DNA from: a virus
Reading direction: 5' to 3' (one strand)
IMG/VR virus record: IMGVR_UViG_3300033149_006574
Span: 1 to 64,000 of that record
Length of the DNA: 64,000 bases
The notes under the pieces were generated by a model. The model searched no databases, was not told where the DNA came from, and was given only the letters and a program-made list of their open reading frames with translations. The position numbers and the translations under genes are program-made. Positions 33,372 through 41,797 of the stretch are shown here, piece by piece (position 1 is the stretch's first letter; the number at the start of each line of letters is the position of its first letter).

Positions 33372-33809
33372 ATGGAAAGTAGAGAAAAAGCACGAGAAAG
33401 ATCTAGACTTTGGTATTTGGCTAATAAAGAGCGTCATAAGGAATATAATAAGAAATATTATTCTCTCAATAAAGAAAGGGTTAGAGAGTATCAAAGAAAA
33501 TATCGTAGGGAACATAAGGATTGGTATAAAAATTATTATTTAGCTAATAGGGAGAGAATTTTACAAAAACAAAGAGAATGGCGTATATCCCATTTTAAGG
33601 TTAAAAAGAAATTGGTTCCTGACAATTGGATAACAACGCAACAGGTCTGCCAAATGCTGAATGTTTCCAGGGAAAGAGTGCGTCAATTAAGAAATGAAAG
33701 AAGGATTCCATATCTTGAATTAAGTTCTCATATTCTTATCTATCCTAAAGATGAAATAGAGAAAAAGAGGAGGATGAGAGATGTCAAAACCAGCAAGATT
33801 ATTAGTTAA
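33372..33809 (+). CDS. Basic HTH protein under a consensus promoter
   Basis: A 145-residue protein. The first ~80 residues are repeated basic/aromatic units (Y-x-x-N-x-E-R-x-x-E-Y type), and residues ~88-130 a MerR/excisionase-type helix-turn-helix (WITTQQVCQMLNVSRERVRQL, then a wing with ILIYPKDEI). It is the first gene after the strong promoter, so it may be an early regulator. It overlaps the HU-like gene by 29 bases. Confidence 0.7.
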   Translation: MESREKARERSRLWYLANKERHKEYNKKYYSLNKERVREYQRKYRREHKDWYKNYYLANRERILQKQREWRISHFKVKKKLVPDNWITTQQVCQMLNVSRERVRQLRNERRIPYLELSSHILIYPKDEIEKKRRMRDVKTSKIIS

Positions 33810-34125
33810 AGAAGTGGCAAGGATAATGGATACTTCAAATGTATATGCTCAGAGAATGATTAATGCTGTGATTGCGGGTATTTTAAGAGAAATTATAGAA
33901 AAAGGAGAATGTTCTATTTTTAATTTTGGTTTATTTTATACCCATCGAAGAAAATCATACGTAGCTCCATTCGATAAGAATGTTATTATTCCCCCAAAAA
34001 TTCAAATTTCTTTTCGTCCATCTAAAAGTGTAAAAAAGCTGATCAACTCTAAAAGCCAGGAGGAACAAAGTGGAGAACAAAGTGAAGATGAGGACAGGGA
34101 GTTTGGACAGCATTCCGATACCTGA
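33781..34125 (+). CDS. HU/IHF-like DNA-binding protein
   Basis: A 114-residue protein. It has an N-terminal helical pair (VKEVARIMDTSNVYAQRMINAVIAGIL), then CSIFNFGLFYTHRRKSY in place of the HU F-G-x-F strand, the arm region, and a PKIQISFRPSKSVKKLIN end. This is the HU/IHF fold, which bends DNA. An acidic tail follows. It shares the strong promoter with the HTH gene. Confidence 0.75.
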   Translation: MSKPARLLVKEVARIMDTSNVYAQRMINAVIAGILREIIEKGECSIFNFGLFYTHRRKSYVAPFDKNVIIPPKIQISFRPSKSVKKLINSKSQEEQSGEQSEDEDREFGQHSDT

Positions 34126-34306
34126 GTTAAATAATTTTCATAATAAGCTTGTAGGGAAATTGGCAGAAGGAATAATTCAAAGTGTTGAGTTATATGTCAG
34201 GATCCATATTCAGCCAAAACCTAAGTGGTTACCAAAATGGCTCTGGTATAAAATTTTAAAGAGATTATTGGTTTTACAAAGATTTTCGGACTTCAACCAT
34301 GAATAA
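34070..34306 (+). CDS. Hypothetical protein
   Basis: A 78-residue protein; GTG start at 34070 is well placed after AGGAGG (an ATG at 34088 is alternative). It contains a Trp/Pro/Lys segment (KPKWLPKWLWYKILKRLL) that may bind membrane. No family recognised. Confidence 0.45.
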   Translation: MENKVKMRTGSLDSIPIPELNNFHNKLVGKLAEGIIQSVELYVRIHIQPKPKWLPKWLWYKILKRLLVLQRFSDFNHE

Positions 34307-34442
34307 AATCTATGCTATGCACATTACAATAGAAATTAAAGCCAGAAGCTTAGAAAGTGCATTAAAAAAATTGGAACCATTAAAAAATCGCAAAAAATAT
34401 AAAGTAGTTAAAATAGAATATGCGAATGCATATAGAAAGTAG
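34299..34442 (+). CDS. Small hypothetical protein
   Basis: A 47-residue basic protein overlapping the previous stop (ATG at 34299). It has a strand-helix-strand pattern. No family recognised. Confidence 0.45.
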   Translation: MNKIYAMHITIEIKARSLESALKKLEPLKNRKKYKVVKIEYANAYRK

Positions 34443-34454
34443 GGGTTTATTAAA

Positions 34455-34967
34455 ATGCAATTTGATCTAAAAAGGGTTAAAGAAGCTGAGGAATATCTGA
34501 GGGATTATAATAAGGGCCAAGATATATTTGAAAGGGTTTATCGGTCATATCATGGTAGCTATAAAATTATTTGGGCAAGGTATGATGCAATTTATTTTCT
34601 GTATCTATCACTCTACATATTGAAACTGGTTAATAAGACCGAAAATGATGAAGAGAAGCTTATTAAAGTTATTAAACCATGTATTAGAAAGTCATCCCTT
34701 ACACAAAAGATCTTTAGCGAAATGGTTAAAAATGATTTCATGAAAGTAAAAAAAGCTTGGTACGACATTGAAGACCATATAATTCCATACTTAGGTTATT
34801 TAATCTTTTTCAAAACTATTCTGGAATGTCTTATTGAGTATGCCCATAAAAGAACTGGAAATGAACCATATGGAAGATTCATAGAATATTTTGAAGGAAC
34901 TGCTGAATATTTTATAGGAGATTTATATGTATCAGAAAAGAAAAAAGATAAAATATCCAACCGATAA
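34455..34967 (+). CDS. Hypothetical helical protein
   Basis: A 170-residue helical protein with aromatic segments (YDAIYFLYLSLYILKLV and IPYLGYLIFFKTILECL). They could be membrane-associated helices, but charged residues interrupt them. No family recognised. Confidence 0.5.
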   Translation: MQFDLKRVKEAEEYLRDYNKGQDIFERVYRSYHGSYKIIWARYDAIYFLYLSLYILKLVNKTENDEEKLIKVIKPCIRKSSLTQKIFSEMVKNDFMKVKKAWYDIEDHIIPYLGYLIFFKTILECLIEYAHKRTGNEPYGRFIEYFEGTAEYFIGDLYVSEKKKDKISNR

Positions 34968-35160
34968 AAATGTTTTAAGAATTATTAAAAAATTTCTACA
35001 TGATTATCAGGTAGTTGGTGTTCTACGTACAACTCCAGTTCAAGAATTTTGGATAGCAGGAATGCCACGTATAGAACATACCGGTGCTTGTAGAATTACT
35101 TTAGAGGGATATAAGTTACGGAAATGGGAATTAAAAAAAAAGAATAAGAAAGGAGGGTAA
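34927..35160 (+). CDS. Small basic hypothetical protein
   Basis: A 77-residue Lys-rich protein overlapping the previous gene by 41 bases. It contains IPRI-like PRIEHTGACRITLEGYKL strands. No family recognised. Confidence 0.45.
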   Translation: MYQKRKKIKYPTDKNVLRIIKKFLHDYQVVGVLRTTPVQEFWIAGMPRIEHTGACRITLEGYKLRKWELKKKNKKGG

Positions 35161-35165
35161 TTAAA

Positions 35166-35234
35166 ATGACAGATGTTAAAGATTTCGATGAAAATTCAAT
35201 TGAAATACATGAGGGGGTAACGGATGAAAGGTAA
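35166..35234 (+). CDS. 22-residue acidic peptide
   Basis: A short frame after AAAGGAGGG. Its end carries the Shine-Dalgarno of the next gene, so it may be a leader peptide for coupling. Confidence 0.35.
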   Translation: MTDVKDFDENSIEIHEGVTDER

Positions 35235-35514
35235 TTTTAAAAACTTTCCATATTTGAAAGAAGTATTATGCAAGATGTGTTCAATGGTTGGAGCTGATTT
35301 TAATAAAATAGATTTTAAGGAAAGATATTGGTTTCGAAAATATTCTTGGACACAGGAAAAAGAAAAAGAATTTTCTGAATGGCTTTTCAATTATTTAAAA
35401 ACTAATAGAAAAGCAAGAAATGAATTAATGGAAGTTCCTTTAAATAATAACAAAGCTATAAAAAATTTTATTCAAATGTTTCTTCTCTCTTATGGTTGGA
35501 CTTACACAGAATGA
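35224..35514 (+). CDS. Hypothetical protein
   Basis: A 96-residue helical, basic and aromatic protein with GAGGGGG before its ATG. No family recognised. Confidence 0.5.
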   Translation: MKGNFKNFPYLKEVLCKMCSMVGADFNKIDFKERYWFRKYSWTQEKEKEFSEWLFNYLKTNRKARNELMEVPLNNNKAIKNFIQMFLLSYGWTYTE

Positions 35515-35527
35515 AAGGAGGCTCAAA

Positions 35528-35707
35528 ATGTTTAAATTTTTTGCTTGGGTAGTTATGGTAACTATAGTTTTAAAGTTATTGATCACCCCGTATTATGCTG
35601 GACAAAAAAAAGAAAAAGGGCATTTTGATATATCAGATATTATTGCGACAATAGTTGAAGCAACGATATTGGTGCCTTTATGTTTAAGAGTTCTGGAAAT
35701 AATTTAA
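35528..35707 (+). CDS. Two-span small membrane protein
   Basis: A 59-residue protein from the ATG at 35528 (AAAGGAGG upstream). Spans near residues 3-20 and 36-57 (IIATIVEATILVPLCLRVLEII) flank a charged loop. Function unknown. Confidence 0.5.
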   Translation: MFKFFAWVVMVTIVLKLLITPYYAGQKKEKGHFDISDIIATIVEATILVPLCLRVLEII

Positions 35708-35917
35708 ATGGAAAAATTGGAAGTTAAAATTTTGGGATATATGGTAAGAGGCATTAAACTCGAATTAATATACTTACCGCAAATGTCCTCTAAATATTCC
35801 ATTAGAACCGGAAGGACTATGCTTGATTCTTTCGATAATGAGGAAAAGGCAACAATATATTTCAATGGGGTAAAAGAAGGAATAGAAATAGGCTATAACC
35901 AGAAAGGGGGTGAATAA
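35708..35917 (+). CDS. Hypothetical protein
   Basis: A 69-residue protein directly following the previous stop. It is beta-rich with YLPQMSSKYSIRTGRTML. No family recognised. Confidence 0.45.
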   Translation: MEKLEVKILGYMVRGIKLELIYLPQMSSKYSIRTGRTMLDSFDNEEKATIYFNGVKEGIEIGYNQKGGE

Positions 35918-35918
35918 G

Positions 35919-36167
35919 ATGAACCGGGAAGACTGGAAAGATTTTTGCACATTTGTTCTCGTTATTGCAATCATTATAAGTATTTCATTTGCCATTGTTA
36001 GTGTTCCGCTTTTGATTAGCTCATCTAAACGGGCTAGAGTGATTAATGAAGAATTCGGAACACAATATACAACTTGGGATATGTTTTTGGCAGGAAAAAC
36101 AATTGAAAGAGTATTGATAGGGCAGAAACATCATATTGAAATTAATGAGGAGGTGATTGGTAAATGA
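35919..36167 (+). CDS. Single-span membrane protein
   Basis: An 82-residue protein from the ATG at 35919 (AAAGGGGGTGA upstream). Residues ~10-35 are a strong span (FVLVIAIIISISFAIVSVPL); the rest is soluble. Function unknown. Confidence 0.5.
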   Translation: MNREDWKDFCTFVLVIAIIISISFAIVSVPLLISSSKRARVINEEFGTQYTTWDMFLAGKTIERVLIGQKHHIEINEEVIGK

Positions 36168-36415
36168 TCACATTAGGAAAAAAAGTAAAAGATAGAATAA
36201 CAGGCTTCGTAGGAATTGCAACTGGCAGGGCAGTATATTTGAATGATTGTGTTCGCGTTCAGGTTACACCTTCGAAACTCAAAAATCCAAAAGCTGAACC
36301 CGAATGGTTCGATGAAGAGGATTTAAAAGAAATTGGACCAGGAATACTTACTAAGCCCAAAAAGCCAACGGGTGGTCCACGTAGATATGAACCAAAAAAG
36401 AGGAGGATAAAATGA
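36164..36415 (+). CDS. Hypothetical protein
   Basis: An 83-residue basic protein. It begins MITLGKKVKDRITGFVGIATGRAVYLNDCVRVQV and has the appearance of a small beta-barrel (KOW/SH3-like) common in phages. It overlaps the next ATG by four bases (ATGA). Confidence 0.55.
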   Translation: MITLGKKVKDRITGFVGIATGRAVYLNDCVRVQVTPSKLKNPKAEPEWFDEEDLKEIGPGILTKPKKPTGGPRRYEPKKRRIK

Positions 36416-37407
36416 AAGAAAAGGAACAGGAAGAATTCGTGAATGGAGAGAAAACATTAGTACCAACAGAAATAATCTCTCCGCTAGAGGCAATTACAAA
36501 AGGGGAGATTGATACGCAGATTGCAACAGCAAAGCGTTATCCACGCTCAATTGATGCATTCTATAAGAATGCTCTTTCAATGGCAACTGGTAATAAGGAT
36601 ATCGCCCAGAGATGTTTTTATCGCTTAGAGAGAACGGATAAAAATGGGAAAAAGGTAATAATTGAAGGGCCTAGTATTCGTTTAGCAGAAATATGTGCTA
36701 ACTCATGGGGAAATTTTAGATATGGTGCTAGAATTGTAGGTGAGAACGATAAAACAGTGGTAGCACAGGGCGTTGCTTTTGACCTGGAAAGAAATGTTTC
36801 CTCTTCTATTGAAGTCTCTCGCCGAATAACGACAAAAACAGGACAAAAATTTTCCGATGATATGATACAGGTTACTAAGAATGCAGCCTGTTCAATTGCA
36901 CTAAGAAATGCTATTAATAAGGTAATACCCTATGCTTACATACAGGGTATATATGAACAGGCAAAACAAGTCGCAGTGGGAACAAAGAAAACATTGAAAA
37001 CTCGAAAGAAAGAACTCTTGGAAATGTATAAAGAATTGGGAATAACGGAAAAACAACTTTTAGAGAAATTAGAAAAACCAAGTATGGCAGATATTACACT
37101 TACGGACATTGAAAGAGGGTTAGGCCTTTACACTGCGATAAAAGATGGCGATACGACAATTTCTGAACAATTTGGCCCAAAGTCCACTAAGCCAGAAGTA
37201 GAAATGCCACAAGCAAAAAAGCCAGGAAGGCCCTCTAGCTTTCTTCTCGAAATTAAACCTCTAGTAGATAAAGTAAAAGATTCTAATAGTTACGAAAATC
37301 TATTAAATAACTTTGGCGTATCTTCGCCACTTGAAATTCCGAAAGAACAACAAGAGGAATTTCTAATACAATTAAAAGAAATAGCAAATGCAGAATCTTC
37401 AAGCTAA
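36412..37407 (+). CDS. Conserved phage recombination-region protein
   Basis: A 331-residue protein of a family I recognise by sequence style: DTQIATAKRYPRSI, IEGPSIRLAEICANSWGN, and VTKNAACSIALRNAINKVIP. Family members are hypothetical and usually encoded beside a PD-(D/E)XK exonuclease and a coiled-coil protein, exactly as here. The arrangement suggests a role in homologous recombination or single-strand annealing, but no activity is proven. Confidence 0.7.
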   Translation: MKEKEQEEFVNGEKTLVPTEIISPLEAITKGEIDTQIATAKRYPRSIDAFYKNALSMATGNKDIAQRCFYRLERTDKNGKKVIIEGPSIRLAEICANSWGNFRYGARIVGENDKTVVAQGVAFDLERNVSSSIEVSRRITTKTGQKFSDDMIQVTKNAACSIALRNAINKVIPYAYIQGIYEQAKQVAVGTKKTLKTRKKELLEMYKELGITEKQLLEKLEKPSMADITLTDIERGLGLYTAIKDGDTTISEQFGPKSTKPEVEMPQAKKPGRPSSFLLEIKPLVDKVKDSNSYENLLNNFGVSSPLEIPKEQQEEFLIQLKEIANAESSS

Positions 37408-37963
37408 GATAAAAGATTGGCCACATGTAACTGAAATTCTCAAGGCAGAAAGCTTTATTGATTATTCATCTATTAATGAAGACATCTTGTCTGCTAATCA
37501 GCGTTTTGGAACAGCAGTGCATAAAGCCACAGAGCTTTCTGACCTTGAGATATTAGATATAACAACTCTATCAAAGTCACTTATCCCTTATCTTAATGCT
37601 TGGGAAAAAGCAAAAAAAGAACTTGGATTAAAAGTATTAAAACAGTATGTAGAAAAATTAGTCTGGTCAAATCGATGGAAATTCAGAGGAACGCTTGACC
37701 GGATTATGGAAAGAAGGGGGAAATTAGCCCTGATAGAAATAAAAGCAACAGCTTCAATTTTACCGGCTAATTGTCTTCAAACTGCTTTCTATCAAATTGC
37801 TTTTGAGGAAATGACCAGGAAAAAGATAAAAGAACGGTGGGTCATACGATTAAAACCTGATGGTTATGAGGCAAAACTTTGTAAAGAAATGTCTGATAAA
37901 GATGTTTGTATCGGTATGGTGCAATCATATTATTGGAAAAGAATGCATTTGAAAAGGGGGTAA
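37388..37963 (+). CDS. PD-(D/E)XK exonuclease (Cas4/RecB-like)
   Basis: A 191-residue nuclease: GTAVHKATEL (H residue motif), FRGTLDRI (Asp), LIEIKAT (E-x-K) and QTAFYQIAFEE (late Q/Y motif). These residues match RecB/Cas4-like exonucleases. It overlaps the preceding gene by 20 bases and probably works with it in end processing for recombination. Confidence 0.8.
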   Translation: MQNLQAKIKDWPHVTEILKAESFIDYSSINEDILSANQRFGTAVHKATELSDLEILDITTLSKSLIPYLNAWEKAKKELGLKVLKQYVEKLVWSNRWKFRGTLDRIMERRGKLALIEIKATASILPANCLQTAFYQIAFEEMTRKKIKERWVIRLKPDGYEAKLCKEMSDKDVCIGMVQSYYWKRMHLKRG

Positions 37964-37965
37964 TC

Positions 37966-38643
37966 ATGCCAACGAAATTAATCCCAAAAGAGGCAGAAGA
38001 ATTTGTAGGTAATACTCTTCAGGAACTCCAGAGGATTACAGAAGTAAATATTACTAGTAAAGAAGATTATATAAGAGCAAATGATATATTGAAACAGATA
38101 AAGAAAAAAGAAAAAGAATTACTGAATATCCGTTTATCAATAACCCGTCCTTTGGATGATAGTAAAGCAAAAATAATAGATTTTTTTAGACCAACACAAG
38201 AAAATTTAGCAAGAGTAAAGAATATATATAATAATGCTATGATAAAATGGCATCAGGAACAAGAAAATAAACGTATAGCTGAAGAAAAACGTTTGCAAGA
38301 GCTGGCAAAAAAAGAAGAGGAAAAAAAGCGTCAATCCTTATTAAAAAGAGCAGAAAAGCAAAGAGAAAAAGGTAATATAGAAAAGGCAGAAGAACTAAAA
38401 GAAAAAGCAGAGGATATATATATCCCTTCCCCTGTTGTTATATCAGATGAACCAAAACCAAAAGGAACTTATATAATTAAAACTTGGAAATATAAAGTAA
38501 TCGATATTTCGAAAGTAGACCGGAAATGGTTAATACCAAATGATAAAATGCTTACAGATTTTGCAAGGGCAACAAAAGGACAAGTGCCGATAGAAGGCAT
38601 AGAGTTTTATTGCATAGAAACTATTGCTAATAGAGAAACGTGA
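37966..38643 (+). CDS. Coiled-coil recombination-associated phage protein
   Basis: A 225-residue protein from the ATG at 37966 (AAGGGGG upstream). The central part is a long Lys/Glu coiled coil (residues ~65-150). The C-terminal ~60 residues (TWKYKVIDISKVDRKWLIPND) form a compact domain. This family commonly follows the exonuclease in phage early regions. Function unknown. Confidence 0.65.
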   Translation: MPTKLIPKEAEEFVGNTLQELQRITEVNITSKEDYIRANDILKQIKKKEKELLNIRLSITRPLDDSKAKIIDFFRPTQENLARVKNIYNNAMIKWHQEQENKRIAEEKRLQELAKKEEEKKRQSLLKRAEKQREKGNIEKAEELKEKAEDIYIPSPVVISDEPKPKGTYIIKTWKYKVIDISKVDRKWLIPNDKMLTDFARATKGQVPIEGIEFYCIETIANRET

Positions 38644-38782
38644 AAAAAGATGAAGAAAATTTTTAAATATCAAATACCTTTTGAACATCAGTATTTTGAC
38701 CTTGCTTTACCAAAAGGTTCACGAATTTTAACTTTACAATTGCAGGATGGTATTCCTTATTTATCTATTCCGGGCAAGAAGA

Positions 38783-38802
38783 CCCCATCCGCAAGGGTGG
38801 GG
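38783..38802 (+). other. Left-end hairpin of the TnpB element
   Basis: CCCCATCC and GGGTGGGG form an 8-bp stem (one G-T pair) closed by a GCAA tetraloop. IS605 elements carry such hairpins near the ends for single-strand recognition by TnpA. Confidence 0.6.
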
Positions 38803-38851
38803 ATGAATTGCCTCTCTTGATTTTTAGGCAGAAGTAATATATCACATAAAT

Positions 38852-39964
38852 ATGAGATTAACATACAAATACAGACTTTTTCCCGCAAAGAAACACGAGA
38901 CAATTCTTGACAAGACATTGGAAGAATGTCGCTGGCTCTATAATCATTTCCTTAAAGAACGCAAAATTTCCTGGGAAAAGAATAAAAAATCTCTTAATTA
39001 TCATTCTCAAGCAGTATCCATTCCTAAACTTAAAAAGCAAAGACCATCTCTTAATTCCATATATTCTCAGGTCCTGCAGAACGTTGCTATTCGTGTTGAC
39101 CTTGCATTTAAGGCATTCTTCCGCAGAGTTAAATCTGGTGAAAAACCAGGTTATCCTCGCTTCAGAGGACAGGGTAGATATGATTCGTTTTGTTATCCTC
39201 AAACAGGATTCAAGATAATTAAGAATAAACTTAATCTTTCTAAAGTAGGTTCTATTGAAATCAAAATAAAAGGAATTATTAAGAACCTTACTATCAGAAA
39301 ACAGAGAGATAAATGGTATGCCTGTTTTTCCTGTGAAGTTAAGAGTAAACCTCTTAAAGAATCTAAACATGCTATTGGTATAGATATGGGACTTGAAACT
39401 TTTGCCACATTTTCTAATGGCCAAAAGATAGAAAATCCTCGCTTTTTCAAGACAGACCAAAAGGCACTTGCCAGAGCCCAAAGAAAATTGTCTAAACAGA
39501 AAAAAGGTTCTCTTGAAAGAAAGAAAGCTAAAAAGATTGTTGCTCGTATTCACGAAAGAATCTCTAATAGACGAAATAACTTTTGCCATCAGGAAGCAAG
39601 AAAGATTATCAATCGCTTTGGTATAATTTGTATTGAAGATTTGTCTATCAATCAAATGCAAAGAGACAACTTCAGAAGTATTAACAGGAGCATTGACGAT
39701 GTAGCGTGGGGACAATTTGCTCAATATCTCTCCTACAAAGCAGAATACGCTGGTAGGCAATTGATAAGAGTAAATCCTGCTTATACATCGCAAACTTGTT
39801 CTCGGTGCGGACAAAGACAAAAACTTAAATTGTCTGAACGTGTATATCATTGCAACTCCTGTGGTTTTTCGCTTGACCGAGATATAAATGCTTCTCTAAA
39901 CATTTTGAGATTGGGAACACAATCTCTTGGTATCCAATCCATAGAAGCCCCTTCCGTCAGGTAG
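38852..39964 (+). CDS. tnpB: TnpB RNA-guided nuclease
   Basis: A 370-residue TnpB. The RuvC-like active site is complete: D178 (GIDMG), E262 (CIEDLS) and D344 (DRDINAS). The zinc finger has C316/C319 (CSRCG) and C334/C337 (CNSCG). The N-terminal KYRLFPAKKHETILDKTLEECRWLYN is the usual start. TnpB cuts DNA matched by an RNA from the element's right end, next to a short TAM, and helps keep the element. All key residues are intact, so it is probably active. Confidence 0.95.
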   Translation: MRLTYKYRLFPAKKHETILDKTLEECRWLYNHFLKERKISWEKNKKSLNYHSQAVSIPKLKKQRPSLNSIYSQVLQNVAIRVDLAFKAFFRRVKSGEKPGYPRFRGQGRYDSFCYPQTGFKIIKNKLNLSKVGSIEIKIKGIIKNLTIRKQRDKWYACFSCEVKSKPLKESKHAIGIDMGLETFATFSNGQKIENPRFFKTDQKALARAQRKLSKQKKGSLERKKAKKIVARIHERISNRRNNFCHQEARKIINRFGIICIEDLSINQMQRDNFRSINRSIDDVAWGQFAQYLSYKAEYAGRQLIRVNPAYTSQTCSRCGQRQKLKLSERVYHCNSCGFSLDRDINASLNILRLGTQSLGIQSIEAPSVR

Positions 39965-39976
39965 GGGAATGTTCAC
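39940..39976 (+). ncRNA. Right end and likely 3' scaffold of the TnpB guide RNA
   Basis: The end of tnpB and ~12 bases beyond form a hairpin (CCCCT 39948-39952 with AGGGG 39963-39967), followed by AATGTTCAC. In studied TnpB systems the right end is the RNA scaffold and the guide is the next ~16-20 bases outside. Here the guide would begin at 39977 (GATGATTCGTCAG). A second copy of this end occurs at 55984-56010. Confidence 0.65.
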
Positions 39977-40062
39977 GATGATTCGTCAGTTCAATTTATT
40001 GGAATGTTTCAAAGGGTGGGATATGTATTCCATTTGTTTGAACTTTTTATAGGAGGGGAAAA

Positions 40063-40305
40063 ATGTTGAAAAAAGATGTAATTGGTTTAATTTTACTCTG
40101 TATTGGGTTAGCTTTAGGTGCATGGCTGGGAGCTAAGATAATGTTAATTGACGGGATAATTCAGATAATCGAATCAATAAAAGCTCATCCAACAATTACC
40201 TCAGGAGTTACTTGCGGAATTGTTCGTGTTTTATTTTCGGGTGTGATTGCTTGGTCAATTTGGGCTATAACTATTGCAATATGGAAATCTTTCTTTTCTG
40301 ATTGA
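40063..40305 (+). CDS. Two-span membrane protein
   Basis: An 80-residue protein with spans near residues 6-28 (IGLILLCIGLALGAWLGAKI) and 50-75. GGAGGGG precedes the ATG. Holin-like in size, but it lies in the early region, so the role is open. Confidence 0.55.
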   Translation: MLKKDVIGLILLCIGLALGAWLGAKIMLIDGIIQIIESIKAHPTITSGVTCGIVRVLFSGVIAWSIWAITIAIWKSFFSD

Positions 40306-40306
40306 C

Positions 40307-40483
40307 ATGAAAATGCCTAAAAACATCAAAAAACTTCGTTCGGTTTGTTGCAATGCAAGAATAAATGTATCTAAATTCTTCCCTGATTTTTTGAGGGATG
40401 ATCCTAAAACAATGAAGCAGGGAACAAGCTATTTCATTTGTGTAAAGTGTGGTAAGCCATGTAATGTAAAAATAGAAAAATGA
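40307..40483 (+). CDS. Small zinc-binding protein
   Basis: A 58-residue protein from the ATG at 40307. It has SVCCNARI and CVKCGKPC, a Cys4 pattern. It overlaps the exonuclease ATG by four bases (ATGA). Confidence 0.6.
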   Translation: MKMPKNIKKLRSVCCNARINVSKFFPDFLRDDPKTMKQGTSYFICVKCGKPCNVKIEK

Positions 40484-41061
40484 AATTTGGAAAAGATTTA
40501 ATCATATTTGATTTAGAATGCACAGGTAGTGATAAAGAGCTTTATTCAATTTGCGAAATTGGTGCTGTTCGGGTATGCAGAGTTTCGCTTATAATTATAG
40601 ATGAATTTCAATCACTAGTTAAACCCTATATTAATAATTTTGAACCAGAAGCAATGGCGGTTCATAAGATACCTATTGAGATGCTTCAAAAAGCACCTGA
40701 TATAAATATAGTTCTTGATAAATTTGAAAATTGGATTGCTAAGGGTAATAATTCAAAATTGGAATCAAATGAACTTGCCTGTCGTAAGGTTACACTTGCT
40801 GGCTGGGGTGCTTCATATTTCGATGTGCCATTTTTACAAGAGGCATATAAAATCATTAATCGCCCCTGGCCATTTGATTATAAGGTAATCGATGTAAAAA
40901 CAATTGTTCGTTGGGAGTTTGCAAAGCAAAATAAACCCTTTAGAGGGGGGTTAGATAAATGTAGTAGACGATTAAATTTTACAATGGAAGGAACACATCA
41001 TCGTGCTATCGATGACGCTAAAACAACAGCTAGAATTTTGAGTGCAATTTCTTATTGGTAG
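40480..41061 (+). CDS. DnaQ-like 3'-5' exonuclease (DEDDh)
   Basis: A 193-residue exonuclease. FDLECTG gives D11/E13 (Exo I), GWGASYFDVPFL the Exo II Asp, and HHRAIDDAKTTA the Exo III His and Asp of the DEDDh class. It degrades or proofreads DNA or RNA 3' ends. No DNA polymerase gene is seen in the window, so it would act with the host polymerase or alone. Confidence 0.85.
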   Translation: MKFGKDLIIFDLECTGSDKELYSICEIGAVRVCRVSLIIIDEFQSLVKPYINNFEPEAMAVHKIPIEMLQKAPDINIVLDKFENWIAKGNNSKLESNELACRKVTLAGWGASYFDVPFLQEAYKIINRPWPFDYKVIDVKTIVRWEFAKQNKPFRGGLDKCSRRLNFTMEGTHHRAIDDAKTTARILSAISYW

Positions 41062-41070
41062 ACAAAACCA

Positions 41071-41409
41071 GTGCGAAAAATAAGATATTTATATAATAGA
41101 GAGACAGAAAGAACCTTAGAATATCTTAAACAACGATTACATAAAGTTAGGGTTGTTCTTGCAGGACCACAGACTATTGATAAAGAGCATTTAGGCGAAT
41201 GCTATAGGGACAATGGTAGAATAAAGATTAGAATTAAAGCAAATACCAGGAGCATAAAAAAAGTTCTTTTACATGAGATATTAGAGGCAATAGCGATGAT
41301 TCTCTATAAAACGAATCAGGTCATAGATGTCAATAAAAATACCAATATAGAAATATTTGACCACGCCAATATAGATAGAACAGTAAAAAAAATATTAAAA
41401 CAAAAATGA
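41071..41409 (+). CDS. Hypothetical protein with HEILE motif
   Basis: A 112-residue basic protein. Start GTG at 41071. A helix KKVLLHEILEAIAMIL holds H-E-x-x-E, as in small phage proteins that look like stripped-down metallopeptidases, but no second zinc region is evident. It is coupled to the HAD gene (ATGA). Confidence 0.5.
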   Translation: MRKIRYLYNRETERTLEYLKQRLHKVRVVLAGPQTIDKEHLGECYRDNGRIKIRIKANTRSIKKVLLHEILEAIAMILYKTNQVIDVNKNTNIEIFDHANIDRTVKKILKQK

Positions 41410-41792
41410 GCTATCAAAAAATAAGAAAGCCGGTAATTTGTATTGATTTTGATGGTGTAATAGCAAATTATGATGAGGGCTGGAGGGGAGAAAATGTCTT
41501 TGGCGATCCCATACCATTTGCCTCAGAAACAATTCAAAAATTAAAAAGTGATGGCTGGTATATAGTCATTTTTACTACTCGGCAGGAAACAAAAGAATTG
41601 CGTGAGTATTTATCAAAAAATAATATACCTTATGATGCTATAAATTCAATAGAGCATAATCCTCCGAATACTTCTATCAAACCGTTCTTTGATATGATTC
41701 TTGACGATAGAACGCCACATACTTATGGTAAAAAATGGAACTGGAAAAAGATTTATAAATTAATAAGAAAACATTATCCACCATGGTTTTAA
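41406..41792 (+). CDS. HAD-superfamily phosphatase
   Basis: A 128-residue protein with CIDFDGVIA (D14 nucleophile, D16), VIFTTRQ (motif II Thr), and DMILDDRTPH (motif IV acids). This is a small HAD phosphatase without a large cap, close in size to polynucleotide 3'-phosphatase or 5'-nucleotidase types. It could act on nucleotides or on RNA/DNA ends, perhaps with the RNA ligase at 50081. Confidence 0.8.
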   Translation: MSYQKIRKPVICIDFDGVIANYDEGWRGENVFGDPIPFASETIQKLKSDGWYIVIFTTRQETKELREYLSKNNIPYDAINSIEHNPPNTSIKPFFDMILDDRTPHTYGKKWNWKKIYKLIRKHYPPWF

Positions 41793-41797
41793 TCTAA

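Larger units (their letters stand above)
38765..39976 (+). mobile_element. IS200/IS605-type tnpB-only insertion
   Basis: The element has a left-end hairpin (38783-38802), the tnpB gene and a right end at TTCAC (39972-39976). No tnpA is present, so movement would need TnpA in trans. The left border is approximate; TTTAT just before 38765 could be the target/TAM. It interrupts a small gene whose pieces flank it. Confidence 0.75.
38650..40069 (+). pseudogene. Small conserved gene interrupted by the TnpB element
   Basis: The N-terminal piece starts at ATG 38650 and reads MKKIFKYQIPFEHQYFDLALPKG up to about 38770. The C-terminal piece lies after the element: from 39977 it reads DDSSVQFIGMFQRVGYVFHLFE. 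Together they match a ~90-residue phage family with MKKI-KY-IP at the start and IGTFQ...V-HLFE at the end (DUF7352-like, from memory). About 25-35 middle residues are not visible, so insertion was accompanied by loss. Confidence 0.65.

Noticed and set aside
38858-39850. 330-codon minus-strand frame opposite tnpB
   Set aside because: It mirrors the codon pattern of tnpB; the plus-strand protein has complete catalytic and zinc motifs.
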